Below, in pieces: positions 13,413-21,361 of a DNA stretch of 27,406 nucleotides. Source of the DNA: Bacteroidales bacterium. Its GTDB lineage: Bacteria > Bacteroidota > Bacteroidia > Bacteroidales > Muribaculaceae. The notes beneath the pieces were generated by a model. It was not told the origin of the DNA, made no database searches, and was given only the letters and a program-made list of their open reading frames with translations. The stretch spans positions 1-27,406 of the forward strand of contig CAAGGJ010000023.1 of the NCBI GenBank assembly GCA_900769345.1, read 5' to 3'. The translations under genes were made by a program, and so were the position numbers. The number at the start of each line of letters is the position of its first letter. The stretch's first letter is position 1.

Positions 13413-16109
13413 TTATTTCTCGAGAGCAGCGATGCTTTCCTTCAAGGTTGCAATCTTGCTTTCGGCATCGGCTTTCTTCTTGCGTTCGGCGTTAACCACG
13501 GCTTCGGGGGCATTGTTGACGAAGCGTTCGTTGCCGAGCTTCTTTTCCACCGAAACGAGGAAGCCTTCGTAGTACTTCAAGTCGGCGCGAAGTTTGGCAA
13601 GTTCTTCTTCCACATTGATGTTATTGCCCAGAGGCACTGCATATTCGGTGGTACCTACCAAGAACGAAGCTGCAGTAGCATCTTTTTCGCTCACTTCGGC
13701 TATGGCGTCTACATTGGCGAGCTTCATGATTATTGAGCGGCACGAGTTGGCAAACTTGCCCACCACTTGCAGTTGCAGTGCATTCTTGTTAGGAATGTTC
13801 TTCTGCAGGCGTATGGTGCGGATACCCGAGATTATCTCCTTAGCCTCGGCAATGGCGGCTATCATCTGCTCGTCTACGTCGCCTGCCTTTGGCATAAGCG
13901 AGAGCATGATGCTTTCGCCCGGCTTGCGCTCGGTGATGTGTTGCCAGAGTTCCTCGGTGATAAATGGCATAAACGGATGAAGCATGCACAGCAGCGACTC
14001 GAAATATTTGAGCGTGAGCTCATAGGTAGTGCGGTCGATAGGTTGCTGATAAGCAGGCTTAATCATTTCGAGATACCAGCTTGAGAATTCGTCCCAGAAG
14101 AGGCGATAAACTGCCATCAGAGCTTCGCTGATGCGGAACTTGCCGAATAGGTCGTCTACTTCGGCAAGCACGCTGTTGAGTTGCGATTCAAACCACTTGG
14201 TGGCTATCCGGGCATATTCGGGTTGCTCTATGTCGGCCACTTCCCAGCCCTTAACGAGGCGGAAAGCGTTCCAAATCTTATTATTGAAGTTACGGCCTTG
14301 TTCGCATAGCGAATCGTCGTAGAGGATATCGTTGCCGGCAGGAGCGGCGAGCATCAAGCCCATGCGCACGCCGTCGGCGCCGAAGCGTTCCATGAGTTCT
14401 ATCGGGTCGGGCGAGTTGCCGAGCGATTTCGACATTTTGCGGCCCAACTTATCGCGCACGATACCGGTGAAGTACACATTGCGGAATGGCATAGCCTTCT
14501 GATATTCGTAGCCTGCCATAATCATGCGGGCAACCCAGAAGAAAATGATGTCCGGACCGGTAACAAGGTCGTTGGTGGGGTAGTAATACTTAATTTCTTC
14601 GTTGTCGGGGTTGTTGATGCCGTCGAACAGCGAGATTGGCCACAGCCACGAAGAGAACCATGTGTCGAGTGCATCTTCGTCCTGTGCCAAGTCGGCAAGC
14701 TGCAGATTGGCGTTGCCCGAGGCAGCGCGTGCCTTTTCGAGCGCCTTCTCGGCAGTTTCGGCAACCACATAGGCGCGTTCGCCGTTTGCGTCCTTCTCAC
14801 CATAATAGTAAGCAGGGATGCGGTGACCCCACCACAGCTGACGGCTGATGCACCAGTCTTGAATGTTTTCAAGCCAGTTGCGGTAAGTCGATTTGTATTT
14901 AGCCGGCACAAACTTTATGTCGTCGTTCATCACCGGAGGAAGGGCTATTTCAGCAAAGTGCTTCATGTCGATAAACCATTGGAGCGACAAGCGAGGCTCG
15001 ATAGCCACTTTGGTGCGTTCCGAGAAGCCCACTTTGTTGGTGTAGTCTTCCACTTTCTCCAATAGTCCGGCTGCGTCGAGGTCGATTACAATCTGCTTGC
15101 GCACATCGAAGCGGTCCATGCCCACATACAGTGGCGATTGCTTCGATACTGTGCCGTCGGGGTTGAAGATGTCGATGGTCTCCAGGTTATGGGTCTTGCC
15201 AAGCATATAGTCGTTCACATCGTGAGCCGGAGTCACCTTCAAGCAGCCCGTACCGAACTCTATGTCCACGTAGCGGTCTTCTATCACATTTATCACGCGG
15301 CCTACCAGCGGCACTATCACCTTCTTGCCCTTGAGCCATTGATTCTTAGGGTCTTTTGGGTTGATGCACATAGCGGTGTCTCCCATGATGGTTTCGGGGC
15401 GAGTGGTGGCAACCACAGCATAACGGCGGCCCTGAGCGTCGCGGTGAACCACTTCACCCTCGGCACCGGTTTCGCCGCTCATATCGTCGTCGGCTACATA
15501 GTAGCGCAGATAGTAGAGCTTCGATTTCTCTTCTTCGTGATACACTTCGTCGTCGCTCAAGGCAGTCTGGTTCTTAGGGTCCCAGTTAACCATGCGCAAT
15601 CCGCGGTAAATAAGTCCCTTGTCGTAAAGGTCGCAGAACACCTTGATAACGCTTTCGCTGCGCTTTTCGTCCATGGTGAAAGCAGTGCGGCTCCAGTCGC
15701 ACGAAGCGCCGAGCTTCTTGAGCTGTTCCAGAATGATGCCGCCGTGCTTGCGTGTCCAGTCCCAAGCGTGTTCCAGGAATTGTTCGCGAGTGAGGTCGGT
15801 CTTCTTGATGCCCTCGTCGGCGAGTTTATTTATCACCTTGGTCTCGGTGGCGATACTTGCGTGGTCGGTGCCTGGTACCCAAAGGGCATTCTTGCCCAAC
15901 ATGCGTGCGCGGCGTATGAGAATGTCTTGAATAGTGTTGTTGAGCATATGTCCCATGTGCAACACGCCGGTTACGTTGGGCGGCGGTATCACTATGGTGT
16001 AAGGCTCGCGTTCGTCGGGGACGGACTTAAACATGTCGTTGTCCATCCAGTACTTGTACCATTTGTCTTCTACTTCCGATGGGTCGTACTTGGTAGCCAA
16101 TTCGTTCAT
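13413..16109 (-). CDS. valS: Valine--tRNA ligase
   Basis: An 898-residue class I aminoacyl-tRNA synthetase that charges tRNA-Val and edits threonine mischarging. The HIGH motif is HMGH at residues 51-54 (after PPPNVTGVL), and KMSKS is at about 558-562 (GRKMSKSLGNSPDP). The CP1 editing domain lies between them (TTRPETIMGDTA, and the FGTGCLKVTPAHD segment). The anticodon-binding helical domain follows (WFESQLNSVL onward), and the C-terminus is the valyl-specific coiled coil (about 830-898, ending KESIAALEK). Length is normal for the family and there is no break. It is flanked by degenerate repeats on both sides and ends at a strong hairpin. Confidence 0.98.
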   Translation of the reverse strand: MNELATKYDPSEVEDKWYKYWMDNDMFKSVPDEREPYTIVIPPPNVTGVLHMGHMLNNTIQDILIRRARMLGKNALWVPGTDHASIATETKVINKLADEGIKKTDLTREQFLEHAWDWTRKHGGIILEQLKKLGASCDWSRTAFTMDEKRSESVIKVFCDLYDKGLIYRGLRMVNWDPKNQTALSDDEVYHEEEKSKLYYLRYYVADDDMSGETGAEGEVVHRDAQGRRYAVVATTRPETIMGDTAMCINPKDPKNQWLKGKKVIVPLVGRVINVIEDRYVDIEFGTGCLKVTPAHDVNDYMLGKTHNLETIDIFNPDGTVSKQSPLYVGMDRFDVRKQIVIDLDAAGLLEKVEDYTNKVGFSERTKVAIEPRLSLQWFIDMKHFAEIALPPVMNDDIKFVPAKYKSTYRNWLENIQDWCISRQLWWGHRIPAYYYGEKDANGERAYVVAETAEKALEKARAASGNANLQLADLAQDEDALDTWFSSWLWPISLFDGINNPDNEEIKYYYPTNDLVTGPDIIFFWVARMIMAGYEYQKAMPFRNVYFTGIVRDKLGRKMSKSLGNSPDPIELMERFGADGVRMGLMLAAPAGNDILYDDSLCEQGRNFNNKIWNAFRLVKGWEVADIEQPEYARIATKWFESQLNSVLAEVDDLFGKFRISEALMAVYRLFWDEFSSWYLEMIKPAYQQPIDRTTYELTLKYFESLLCMLHPFMPFITEELWQHITERKPGESIMLSLMPKAGDVDEQMIAAIAEAKEIISGIRTIRLQKNIPNKNALQLQVVGKFANSCRSIIMKLANVDAIAEVSEKDATAASFLVGTTEYAVPLGNNINVEEELAKLRADLKYYEGFLVSVEKKLGNERFVNNAPEAVVNAERKKKADAESKIATLKESIAALEK

Positions 16110-16225
16110 AATTCCGGTTGTTATTTCGTTTCGTTGATAATAATTTTCTCTATTTTTTGCATTTTTGCTGCCGTTGCAAGGCGTTGATTATAGGCATTTT
16201 GCACCGGCGCTCAATTTCCAAACTG

Positions 16226-16233
16226 CAAAATTA
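16226..16233 (-). promoter_or_regulatory. -7 element before valS
   Basis: On the minus strand TAATTTTG (16233-16226) matches the -7 box; the leader would be about 110 bases. A -33 element at the right spacing is not clear. I looked for a T-box-like leader and did not see one, as expected for Bacteroidota. Confidence 0.4.
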
Positions 16234-16325
16234 CTAAATTCTTGCGATTATATCTGCCGCAAGAGCGAAATTTTTTGCCGAGTAATTGATAATCTACCGC
16301 AGATTTCGCAGATTTTCCACAGCTG

Positions 16326-16367
16326 GTGGCGTGGCGGGTGGTGCAGCGGGTGGCGCGGCGGGTGGTC
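16326..16367. repeat. 12-base GC-rich tandem repeat, 3.5 copies
   Basis: Units GTGGCGTGGCGG (16326-16337), GTGGTGCAGCGG (16338-16349), GTGGCGCGGCGG (16350-16361) and a half unit GTGGTC (16362-16367). The consensus is GTGGYGYRGCGG. It stands out from AT-rich surroundings. Confidence 0.8.
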
Positions 16368-16560
16368 TTAACACGGATTTCCACAAGTTTTTTTTGTTCT
16401 CGGATTTTCACAAATGCGGTAAACCTCACGCGGATTTGGCAGGTGTTTTCACCTCACACAGATCTAACAGATAAAACAGATTGATTTATTCAGCAGTTGC
16501 GGCAATTTTTAATAAACACGGATTTGCACAAGAATTGGTAATTTGCATACGAACTTACAC
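16358..16560. repeat. Repeat block B, upstream flank of valS
   Basis: It begins with a copy of the 13130 unit (GCGGGTGGTCTTAACACGGA, then TTTCCACAAG) and contains AGATTGATTTATTC (16479-16492) and a further AACACGGATTTGCACAAG copy near 16515. ACACAATGCTG follows at about 16557. The order matches block A. Confidence 0.5.
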
Positions 16561-16607
16561 AATGCTGGGTAGTGTTAATCTGTTTTAATCTGCTAAATCT
16601 GTGTGAG
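16453..16607. repeat. Imperfect inverted repeat with arms of about 30 bases
   Basis: Left arm 16453-16482 and right arm 16577-16607 are near-complementary (CTCACACAGAT, CAGAT and AAAACAGATT match; two substitutions and one extra base). The 94 bases between hold another degenerate repeat unit. As RNA this would form a long hairpin on either strand. Confidence 0.65.
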
Positions 16608-16656
16608 ATAAAGTTGGCTGCGAGTGGAAGATAACTAACCTGTGAGGGCGCAAAAA

Positions 16657-16680
16657 AAGGACCGCCCCGGGGCGGTCCTT
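16657..16680 (-). terminator. Terminator of the secreted-protein gene
   Basis: A perfect 12-base palindromic stem (AAGGACCGCCCC with GGGGCGGTCCTT; loop formed by the central four bases). On the minus strand it runs into seven T residues. It lies 27 bases beyond the stop codon. Confidence 0.92.
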
Positions 16681-16706
16681 GATATGATGTGTGTGATTTG
16701 GTTTCG

Positions 16707-18947
16707 TTACTTCACAATCACCTTAGTGGCTTTGCCGTTAACCTTCACGATGTAGAGGCCTGCGGGAACGGCTACTTGGCTGTCGTGGGCGGTGGCGATG
16801 GTTTGGCCGGCTGCGTTGTAGATAGTGGCTTTGCCGCCTGCTACGCTTATATTGCCTTCGCCTACTTCTATCTCAGCTCCTTCTGCTTCGACTTCATTGA
16901 TGCCGGTGAGCATTGACGATGTGATGTTGAGATTATTCAAATCCACTGTCAACTTGTAGTTGGCTTGTACATAACCGCTTTCTTCGGTCTTGATTTGAAT
17001 AGGACTTTCGGCACCCCATGCCTTGAGGACTACGGTACCACCGGTGGCGAGTACGTTGTTGGTAGCATCGGCTGCACCTAATGCCAAGTCGTCTATTTCC
17101 GCCTTAGTGGTAGAAGAAGCATCGGCTGTGATAATAAATTTGCCCGGAGTGACAAATGGTACGTCGGCAAATTCATATACACCGTTGCTGTTTTCTGCCA
17201 AATAATCGGTGTTGTCGTAATTCCAATTTTCGTTGTTCGGCTCAAAGTTGGTTATTACGCGAAGTTGGGCTGGATAAGCATCCTCACTTTGCAGAGAGAT
17301 GGTCTTATCTGCAGTGTTGATTGTAGCGGTGTAGTTGCCGCCCCAGAAAAGTTTGCCTGCGCCATTTTCTACCAAATTCGCAGTTGTATTTAATTGAGCG
17401 TAATCGTTAGCTAATCCGTAGACTGTTGTTGCGCTTCGTGTAGTTGTAGTGCTTTCAGAAACTGATATGGTAGCGCCGTGACTGAGCTGTGATGTATAGG
17501 TGTAGGTGTATGGCGCAGTTTTGGTTGCTGCTTCGCCGTTTACATATACTTGCTCGGGGCTGAGATCTTTAAATTCGGTGACTGCCAATTGCACATTTCC
17601 GTTGTAAATTTCAACGATACCTACTGCATCATAAAAGCCTTCAAGGTTTTCAGGAAGCGATGTGCTGAAGCGACCAAGATAGTATGGCAAACTATTTTCG
17701 CCTACAACCAAAGTCTTATTGCTCGAATCGATTTTAACGCCCTTAATGATTACGTATTGGCTTTGTTCTTTGAAGTATTCGGTGTCTCCTCTGGTTTCTT
17801 TTACTGATAAGTCGGCAATGGTTTTCTCAAAAGGAAGAGTCTTGTCGGGTACGGTTGTGTCAAGTACATCCTCGAGCACTCTCGGTTCGGTCATCTCGAA
17901 AGTGCCATTGTACCGGATCGATTGACCGGCGAAAGTCTTGCTTGGAAATGCTTGACCATTTGTAAGTGATAATCCTAAAGTTGCATAAATCAATAGTGCA
18001 TTGTTGTTGTCGTCGCGAACATATAGGTATTTCCCCTTCTGTGCCAATACATATACCGGGCAATACAATAGGTGGTAATAACCTTCTTGCACTGTCTCTA
18101 TACCTTGAGTTTTGAAATCGTCAAGGTCATTGGCGCTGCCATATTGGTTGTAGACGAATGTCCATTCTGCGATGTCGCTGTTTTCAAGGCCTTCGAGAGT
18201 GGCGTAGGTCTTTATGCCATAGGTGCCCGAACATGCAAGTGCAGGAGGATTTGTAGGGTCGTATACCTTGTAATCGGCGTCGGTAAGTTCGCCGTTAGGA
18301 TTGTCGGCAAAATTGTATGTAGCATAATGAATAGTGGCACCCTCTGTGGCGCAAGTTATTATCACATTACGCTTATCTACATCGCTGCGGCCATAATCTA
18401 TTACCGGCATGTCGATTATTGGAGTTTCGCATTTTGAGACAGTTTGTTCTTCCCATTCGATGGAGATGCTTGTTAGGTACATAGCATTACTGCTTGATGC
18501 TAAAGCTATATATTTGTATTCATCTGTAATAGTAAGCTCGGTGCTTGTACCATATACTATTGTGCCTATCTTTGTTCCTTGACTTAAGTAAGTTTTACCT
18601 ATATTGGAAAATGGAGTGTTAGAGCCAATTACATTCAAAGTGCGTCCGTCGGCCGTACTTGTATCCCAATCTATAGTTACTTTTCTTACTAAGCCTCCTG
18701 AAGTTGAAGTGGCAATGCCGGCATAATAAGAATTTTTTGCTCCACTGGTAATTTGAATGGATCCGTTGCTATTTTTTGCCGTACAACCAAGGTATACTGC
18801 CTTTGATGATTTGGTGACATTTGAAAATGGCGTGTAGCCCGTTCCTGTTGCAGCCAAATCAGTGGCAGTAATCACATCCGTGACAGTTGCAGCTGATGCG
18901 CAGATGGCGCATAGCATCATAGTAAATAATAGAGTAAATTTTTTCAT
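16707..18947 (-). CDS. Secreted protein with sorting-type C-terminal domain
   Basis: A 746-residue exported protein of unknown function. The signal peptide is MKKFTLLFTMMLCAICASAA. Residues about 20-170 form a Ser/Thr/Gly-rich beta domain (VTIDWDTSTADGRTLNV...SISIEWEE). A segment at about 175-255 (CETPIIDMPVI...GATIHYAT...YGIKTYATLEG) resembles the chitobiase C-terminal-like Ig fold that often precedes sugar or surface-binding regions. A middle OB-like part follows (YVLAQKGKYLYVRDDNNNALLIY). The C-terminus, GGKATIYNAAGQ...PAGLYIVKVNGKATKVIVK, is like a type IX secretion (Por) type A sorting domain. The frame stays open upstream to 19109, but the signal peptide marks the ATG at 18947. No catalytic motif is seen. 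It is monocistronic. Confidence 0.78.
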   Translation of the reverse strand: MKKFTLLFTMMLCAICASAATVTDVITATDLAATGTGYTPFSNVTKSSKAVYLGCTAKNSNGSIQITSGAKNSYYAGIATSTSGGLVRKVTIDWDTSTADGRTLNVIGSNTPFSNIGKTYLSQGTKIGTIVYGTSTELTITDEYKYIALASSSNAMYLTSISIEWEEQTVSKCETPIIDMPVIDYGRSDVDKRNVIITCATEGATIHYATYNFADNPNGELTDADYKVYDPTNPPALACSGTYGIKTYATLEGLENSDIAEWTFVYNQYGSANDLDDFKTQGIETVQEGYYHLLYCPVYVLAQKGKYLYVRDDNNNALLIYATLGLSLTNGQAFPSKTFAGQSIRYNGTFEMTEPRVLEDVLDTTVPDKTLPFEKTIADLSVKETRGDTEYFKEQSQYVIIKGVKIDSSNKTLVVGENSLPYYLGRFSTSLPENLEGFYDAVGIVEIYNGNVQLAVTEFKDLSPEQVYVNGEAATKTAPYTYTYTSQLSHGATISVSESTTTTRSATTVYGLANDYAQLNTTANLVENGAGKLFWGGNYTATINTADKTISLQSEDAYPAQLRVITNFEPNNENWNYDNTDYLAENSNGVYEFADVPFVTPGKFIITADASSTTKAEIDDLALGAADATNNVLATGGTVVLKAWGAESPIQIKTEESGYVQANYKLTVDLNNLNITSSMLTGINEVEAEGAEIEVGEGNISVAGGKATIYNAAGQTIATAHDSQVAVPAGLYIVKVNGKATKVIVK

Positions 18948-19031
18948 ATTGTGTAACATTAAGTTTGTTGTTGTCCCAATAGTAATAACATTGTCGATTA
19001 AATGCTTGATTGTTATCCGCGATAGCGACGA

Positions 19032-19039
19032 CAAAAATA
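19032..19039 (-). promoter_or_regulatory. -7 element of the secreted-protein gene
   Basis: On the minus strand TATTTTTG (19039-19032) fits TAnnTTTG and would give a leader of about 80 bases. No clear -33 element is present. Confidence 0.4.
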
Positions 19040-19106
19040 ATGCTTTTTTGCTTATGTCGGTGACGTTTGGTATTAAATTTTTGTAAAGAAATCGCAAAAA
19101 ATGCAA

Positions 19107-19140
19107 CAATCGCCGCAGCGGTGTGTTGCTGCGACGATTG
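19107..19140 (-). terminator. Terminator of the TrpB2 gene
   Basis: A 13-bp stem with one C-A mismatch pairs 19140-19128 with 19119-19107 (8-base loop). On the minus strand it is followed by TTGCATTTTTTG. It is about 38 bases beyond the stop codon. Confidence 0.8.
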
Positions 19141-19177
19141 CGTGCTATTATGAAAAGAAACTATTACTTATGTCATC

Positions 19178-20554
19178 TTATTTTGCGTCTACTTTAGGCA
19201 GTTGTGCTATCGAGGCTGCTATGTCGGCATCGGTTGGGATTACGTCGCTCATAGTACCGTTGTTAAACTGCTCGTAAGCCACGAGGTCGAAGTAACCGGT
19301 GCCGGTAAGTCCGAACACTATGGTCTTTTCTTCGCCGGTCTGCTTGCACTTGAGTGCTTCGTCGATGGCTACGCGAATGGCGTGGCTGCTCTCGGGAGCG
19401 GGCAATATGCCTTCCACGCGGGCAAACTGCTCGGCGGCGGCAAATACCGATGTTTGTTCCACGGCGCGGGCTTCCATCAGTCCGTCGTGGTAGAGTTGCG
19501 ATAATATGGTGCTCATGCCGTGGAAGCGAAGACCTCCGGCGTGGTTGGCCGACGGGATAAACTGGCTGCCGAGGGTGTACATCTTAGCCAACGGGCATAT
19601 CATACCGGTGTCGCAGAAGTCGTAGGCAAATGTGCCGCGTGTGAAGCTCGGGCACGATGCCGGCTCTACGGCGATAATCTGATAATCGGCTTCGCCACGG
19701 AGTTTTTCGCCCACAAACGGGCTTATCAATCCGCCTAAGTTCGACCCGCCGCCTGCACAACCTATTATGATATCGGGCTTGATGTCGTATTTATCGAGAG
19801 CGGCTTTGGCCTCGAGACCTATAATGGTTTGGTGCAAAAGCACTTGATTGAGCACCGAACCAAGCACATAGCGATAGCCTTCTTGAGTTACGGCGGCTTC
19901 AACGGCTTCGGAGATGGCGCAACCGAGGCTTCCTGTGGTGTCGGGGTATTCGGCGAGAATCTTACGGCCTATGTTGGTGTTCATGCTTGGCGAAGGAGTG
20001 ACTTTGGCTCCGTAGGTGCGCATCACCTCGCGGCGGAACGGCTTTTGCTCGTAAGAACATTTCACCATATACACCTGGCAGTCGAGCCCGAAGTAGGAGC
20101 AAGCCATGCTCAGAGCTGTTCCCCACTGTCCGGCGCCGGTCTCGGTGGTAACGCCTTTCAAACCCTGTTTCTTGGCATAGTAGGCTTGAGCAATAGCCGA
20201 ATTGAGCTTATGGCTGCCCGAAGTGTTGTTACCCTCAAATTTATAGTATATCTTGGCGGGAGTGCCGAGGGCGTTCTCCAGGAAGTAGGCTCGCACCAAT
20301 GGCGAAGGGCGATACATCTTATAGAACTTATATATTTCATCAGGGATGTCGATCCACTTGGTGTCGTTGTCGAGTTCCTGTCGGCAGAGCTCGGCGCAAA
20401 ATATCGGTTCGAGTTCGCTTTGTGTTAATGGCTTACCGTTAGCGGGGTTGATGAGCGGCGCAGGTTTGTTCTTCATATCGGCGCGCACATTATACCATTG
20501 TCTTGGAATTTCGTCTTCGGCGAGATAAATCTTGTAAGGAATCTTAGTCTCCAT
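19178..20554 (-). CDS. TrpB2-type tryptophan synthase beta-like enzyme
   Basis: A 458-residue PLP enzyme of the TrpB2 branch (TrpB-like, longer than TrpB1 at about 400 residues). It should join indole and serine into tryptophan, in the cytosol, and TrpB2 forms often work without a standard TrpA. The PLP lysine is Lys116 in GSHKLNSA, the catalytic Glu region is ETGAGQWGTALS, and the phosphate loop is GCAGGGSNLGG. The N-terminal extension (residues 1-80, with the PPLINPANGKPL-like PAPLINPANGKPL) is a TrpB2 mark. There is no trpA or other trp gene next to it, so it may salvage indole. It has its own promoter and terminator. Confidence 0.95.
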   Translation of the reverse strand: METKIPYKIYLAEDEIPRQWYNVRADMKNKPAPLINPANGKPLTQSELEPIFCAELCRQELDNDTKWIDIPDEIYKFYKMYRPSPLVRAYFLENALGTPAKIYYKFEGNNTSGSHKLNSAIAQAYYAKKQGLKGVTTETGAGQWGTALSMACSYFGLDCQVYMVKCSYEQKPFRREVMRTYGAKVTPSPSMNTNIGRKILAEYPDTTGSLGCAISEAVEAAVTQEGYRYVLGSVLNQVLLHQTIIGLEAKAALDKYDIKPDIIIGCAGGGSNLGGLISPFVGEKLRGEADYQIIAVEPASCPSFTRGTFAYDFCDTGMICPLAKMYTLGSQFIPSANHAGGLRFHGMSTILSQLYHDGLMEARAVEQTSVFAAAEQFARVEGILPAPESSHAIRVAIDEALKCKQTGEEKTIVFGLTGTGYFDLVAYEQFNNGTMSDVIPTDADIAASIAQLPKVDAK

Positions 20555-20672
20555 GATGTCTATAAGTTTTTAGTGTTGATATATATGTGTAATTTTTTCT
20601 TTCTGCGATGAGAGAGTGGTAAGATTATAGTGTATATCTATGCAATTATCAATTTCTCCCTCTTTCATGCTG

Positions 20673-20703
20673 CTAAGTTATGGCATTATTTTTAATCTTG
20701 CAA
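20673..20703 (-). promoter_or_regulatory. Candidate promoter of the TrpB2 gene
   Basis: On the minus strand TTG (20703-20701), 20 bases, then TAACTTAG (20680-20673), one mismatch from TAnnTTTG. The leader would be about 115 bases. I looked for a Trp-rich leader peptide in it and saw none. Confidence 0.4.
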
Positions 20704-20992
20704 TACTTTTGCTAATAATTTTGCGCAAAAAGTAAGAAATAATTGATTAAGTAAAGAAATTAGTCGCAATAATATATAAATATGCAATAAAACGGCGTTT
20801 TTTCAATATTTCACCCTTCGCGGTCTTTTTTGCGCCAAATCGGTGAGGTTGAGGTGGTTTTTTGGCGGAATTATGGCATTAATATACCTCAAATACGAAA
20901 TATTATATAATTTTAGCCATATTTCCGGCAGGCCGGTAGGATTTTTCGTCGGCTGATGCAATTTTCAAATGCGTCATAATTGGCAAAATTCG

Positions 20993-21012
20993 CCCGGAGT
21001 GTAGCTCCCGGG
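20993..21012. other. Small GC-rich hairpin in the upstream region of susC
   Basis: CCCGGAG (20993-20999) pairs with CTCCCGGG (21005-21012) with one bulged G and a 5-base loop. It is an isolated GC patch in AT-rich sequence. There is no T tract, so a terminator is unlikely. Confidence 0.4.
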
Positions 21013-21160
21013 TATTAGGAACGAAAAATTTTGACAAAAATGGCGATTTTAACTCAATAGACTTTTCAAAATGCAGGCGATTTTACCTATTACATTATTT
21101 AATTTAATAATAACACTCCGGAAAATAGGAAATGTGAGAAAACACCTGCTCTCGAGGCAG

Positions 21161-21210
21161 AAAGGAAATATTGCCAAATTGCAAATAAAATAAAGGAAAT
21201 ATTGCCAAAT
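21161..21210. promoter_or_regulatory. Pair of 19-base direct repeats upstream of susC
   Basis: AAAGGAAATATTGCCAAAT occurs exactly at 21161-21179 and again at 21192-21210, a spacing of 31 bases, about three helical turns. The second copy ends 56 bases before the -33 element. Such paired direct sites upstream of a Sus-type promoter are a plausible binding site for a SusR-like or hybrid two-component activator. Confidence 0.65.
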
Positions 21211-21266
21211 GAAAGAAAAATGATAAAAAATCTTTTGATTTATAAGCAAAAAAACACAATCTTAAA

Positions 21267-21297
21267 TTTGATTTTAAGTAATATGTTTCTAAATTTG
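21267..21297 (+). promoter_or_regulatory. Promoter of the susC/susD operon
   Basis: TTTG (21267-21270), 19 bases, then TAAATTTG (21290-21297): a full match to the Bacteroidota consensus. Transcription should begin near 21303, giving a leader of about 58 bases before the ATG at 21362. Confidence 0.78.
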
Positions 21298-21361
21298 CAA
21301 ACGAATGTTTGTAGATGCCTTAGCATTTTATTATTGAAAGTAACGATAATCACATAACGAC

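Larger units (their letters stand above)
16110..16706. other. Repeat-rich intergenic region upstream of valS
   Basis: From right to left it holds the terminator of the secreted-protein gene (16657-16680), a large imperfect inverted repeat (16453-16607), a GC-rich 12-base tandem repeat (16326-16367), degenerate ACACGGATTT-type units, and the valS promoter. No gene is visible; open frames here are short and low-complexity. Confidence 0.6.
20555..21361. other. Long intergenic region between TrpB2 and susC genes
   Basis: This 807-base, AT-rich, divergently flanked region holds the TrpB2 promoter on the left, a CCGGC-AG-GCCGG dyad (20925-20936), a small GC-rich hairpin (20993-21012), the 19-base direct repeats (21161-21210) and the susC promoter (21267-21297). 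I see no gene or recognisable RNA family. Confidence 0.6.

Noticed and set aside
13304..13495. Short frame on the plus strand over the valS terminator
   Set aside because: It spans a 13-bp terminator hairpin and the tail of valS and has no promoter.
15138..16187. Open frame of 349 codons on the plus strand
   Set aside because: It is antisense to valS, which has HIGH and KMSKS motifs. The His/Val-rich translation matches no family.
18948..19109. Longer N-terminus for the secreted protein
   Set aside because: It would place 54 residues before a perfect signal peptide and spans the promoter; ATG at 18947 is preferred.
20555..21361. Possible riboswitch or tRNA in the 807-base gap before susC
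   Set aside because: I found only small hairpins and no tRNA cloverleaf, T-box or known aptamer motifs.
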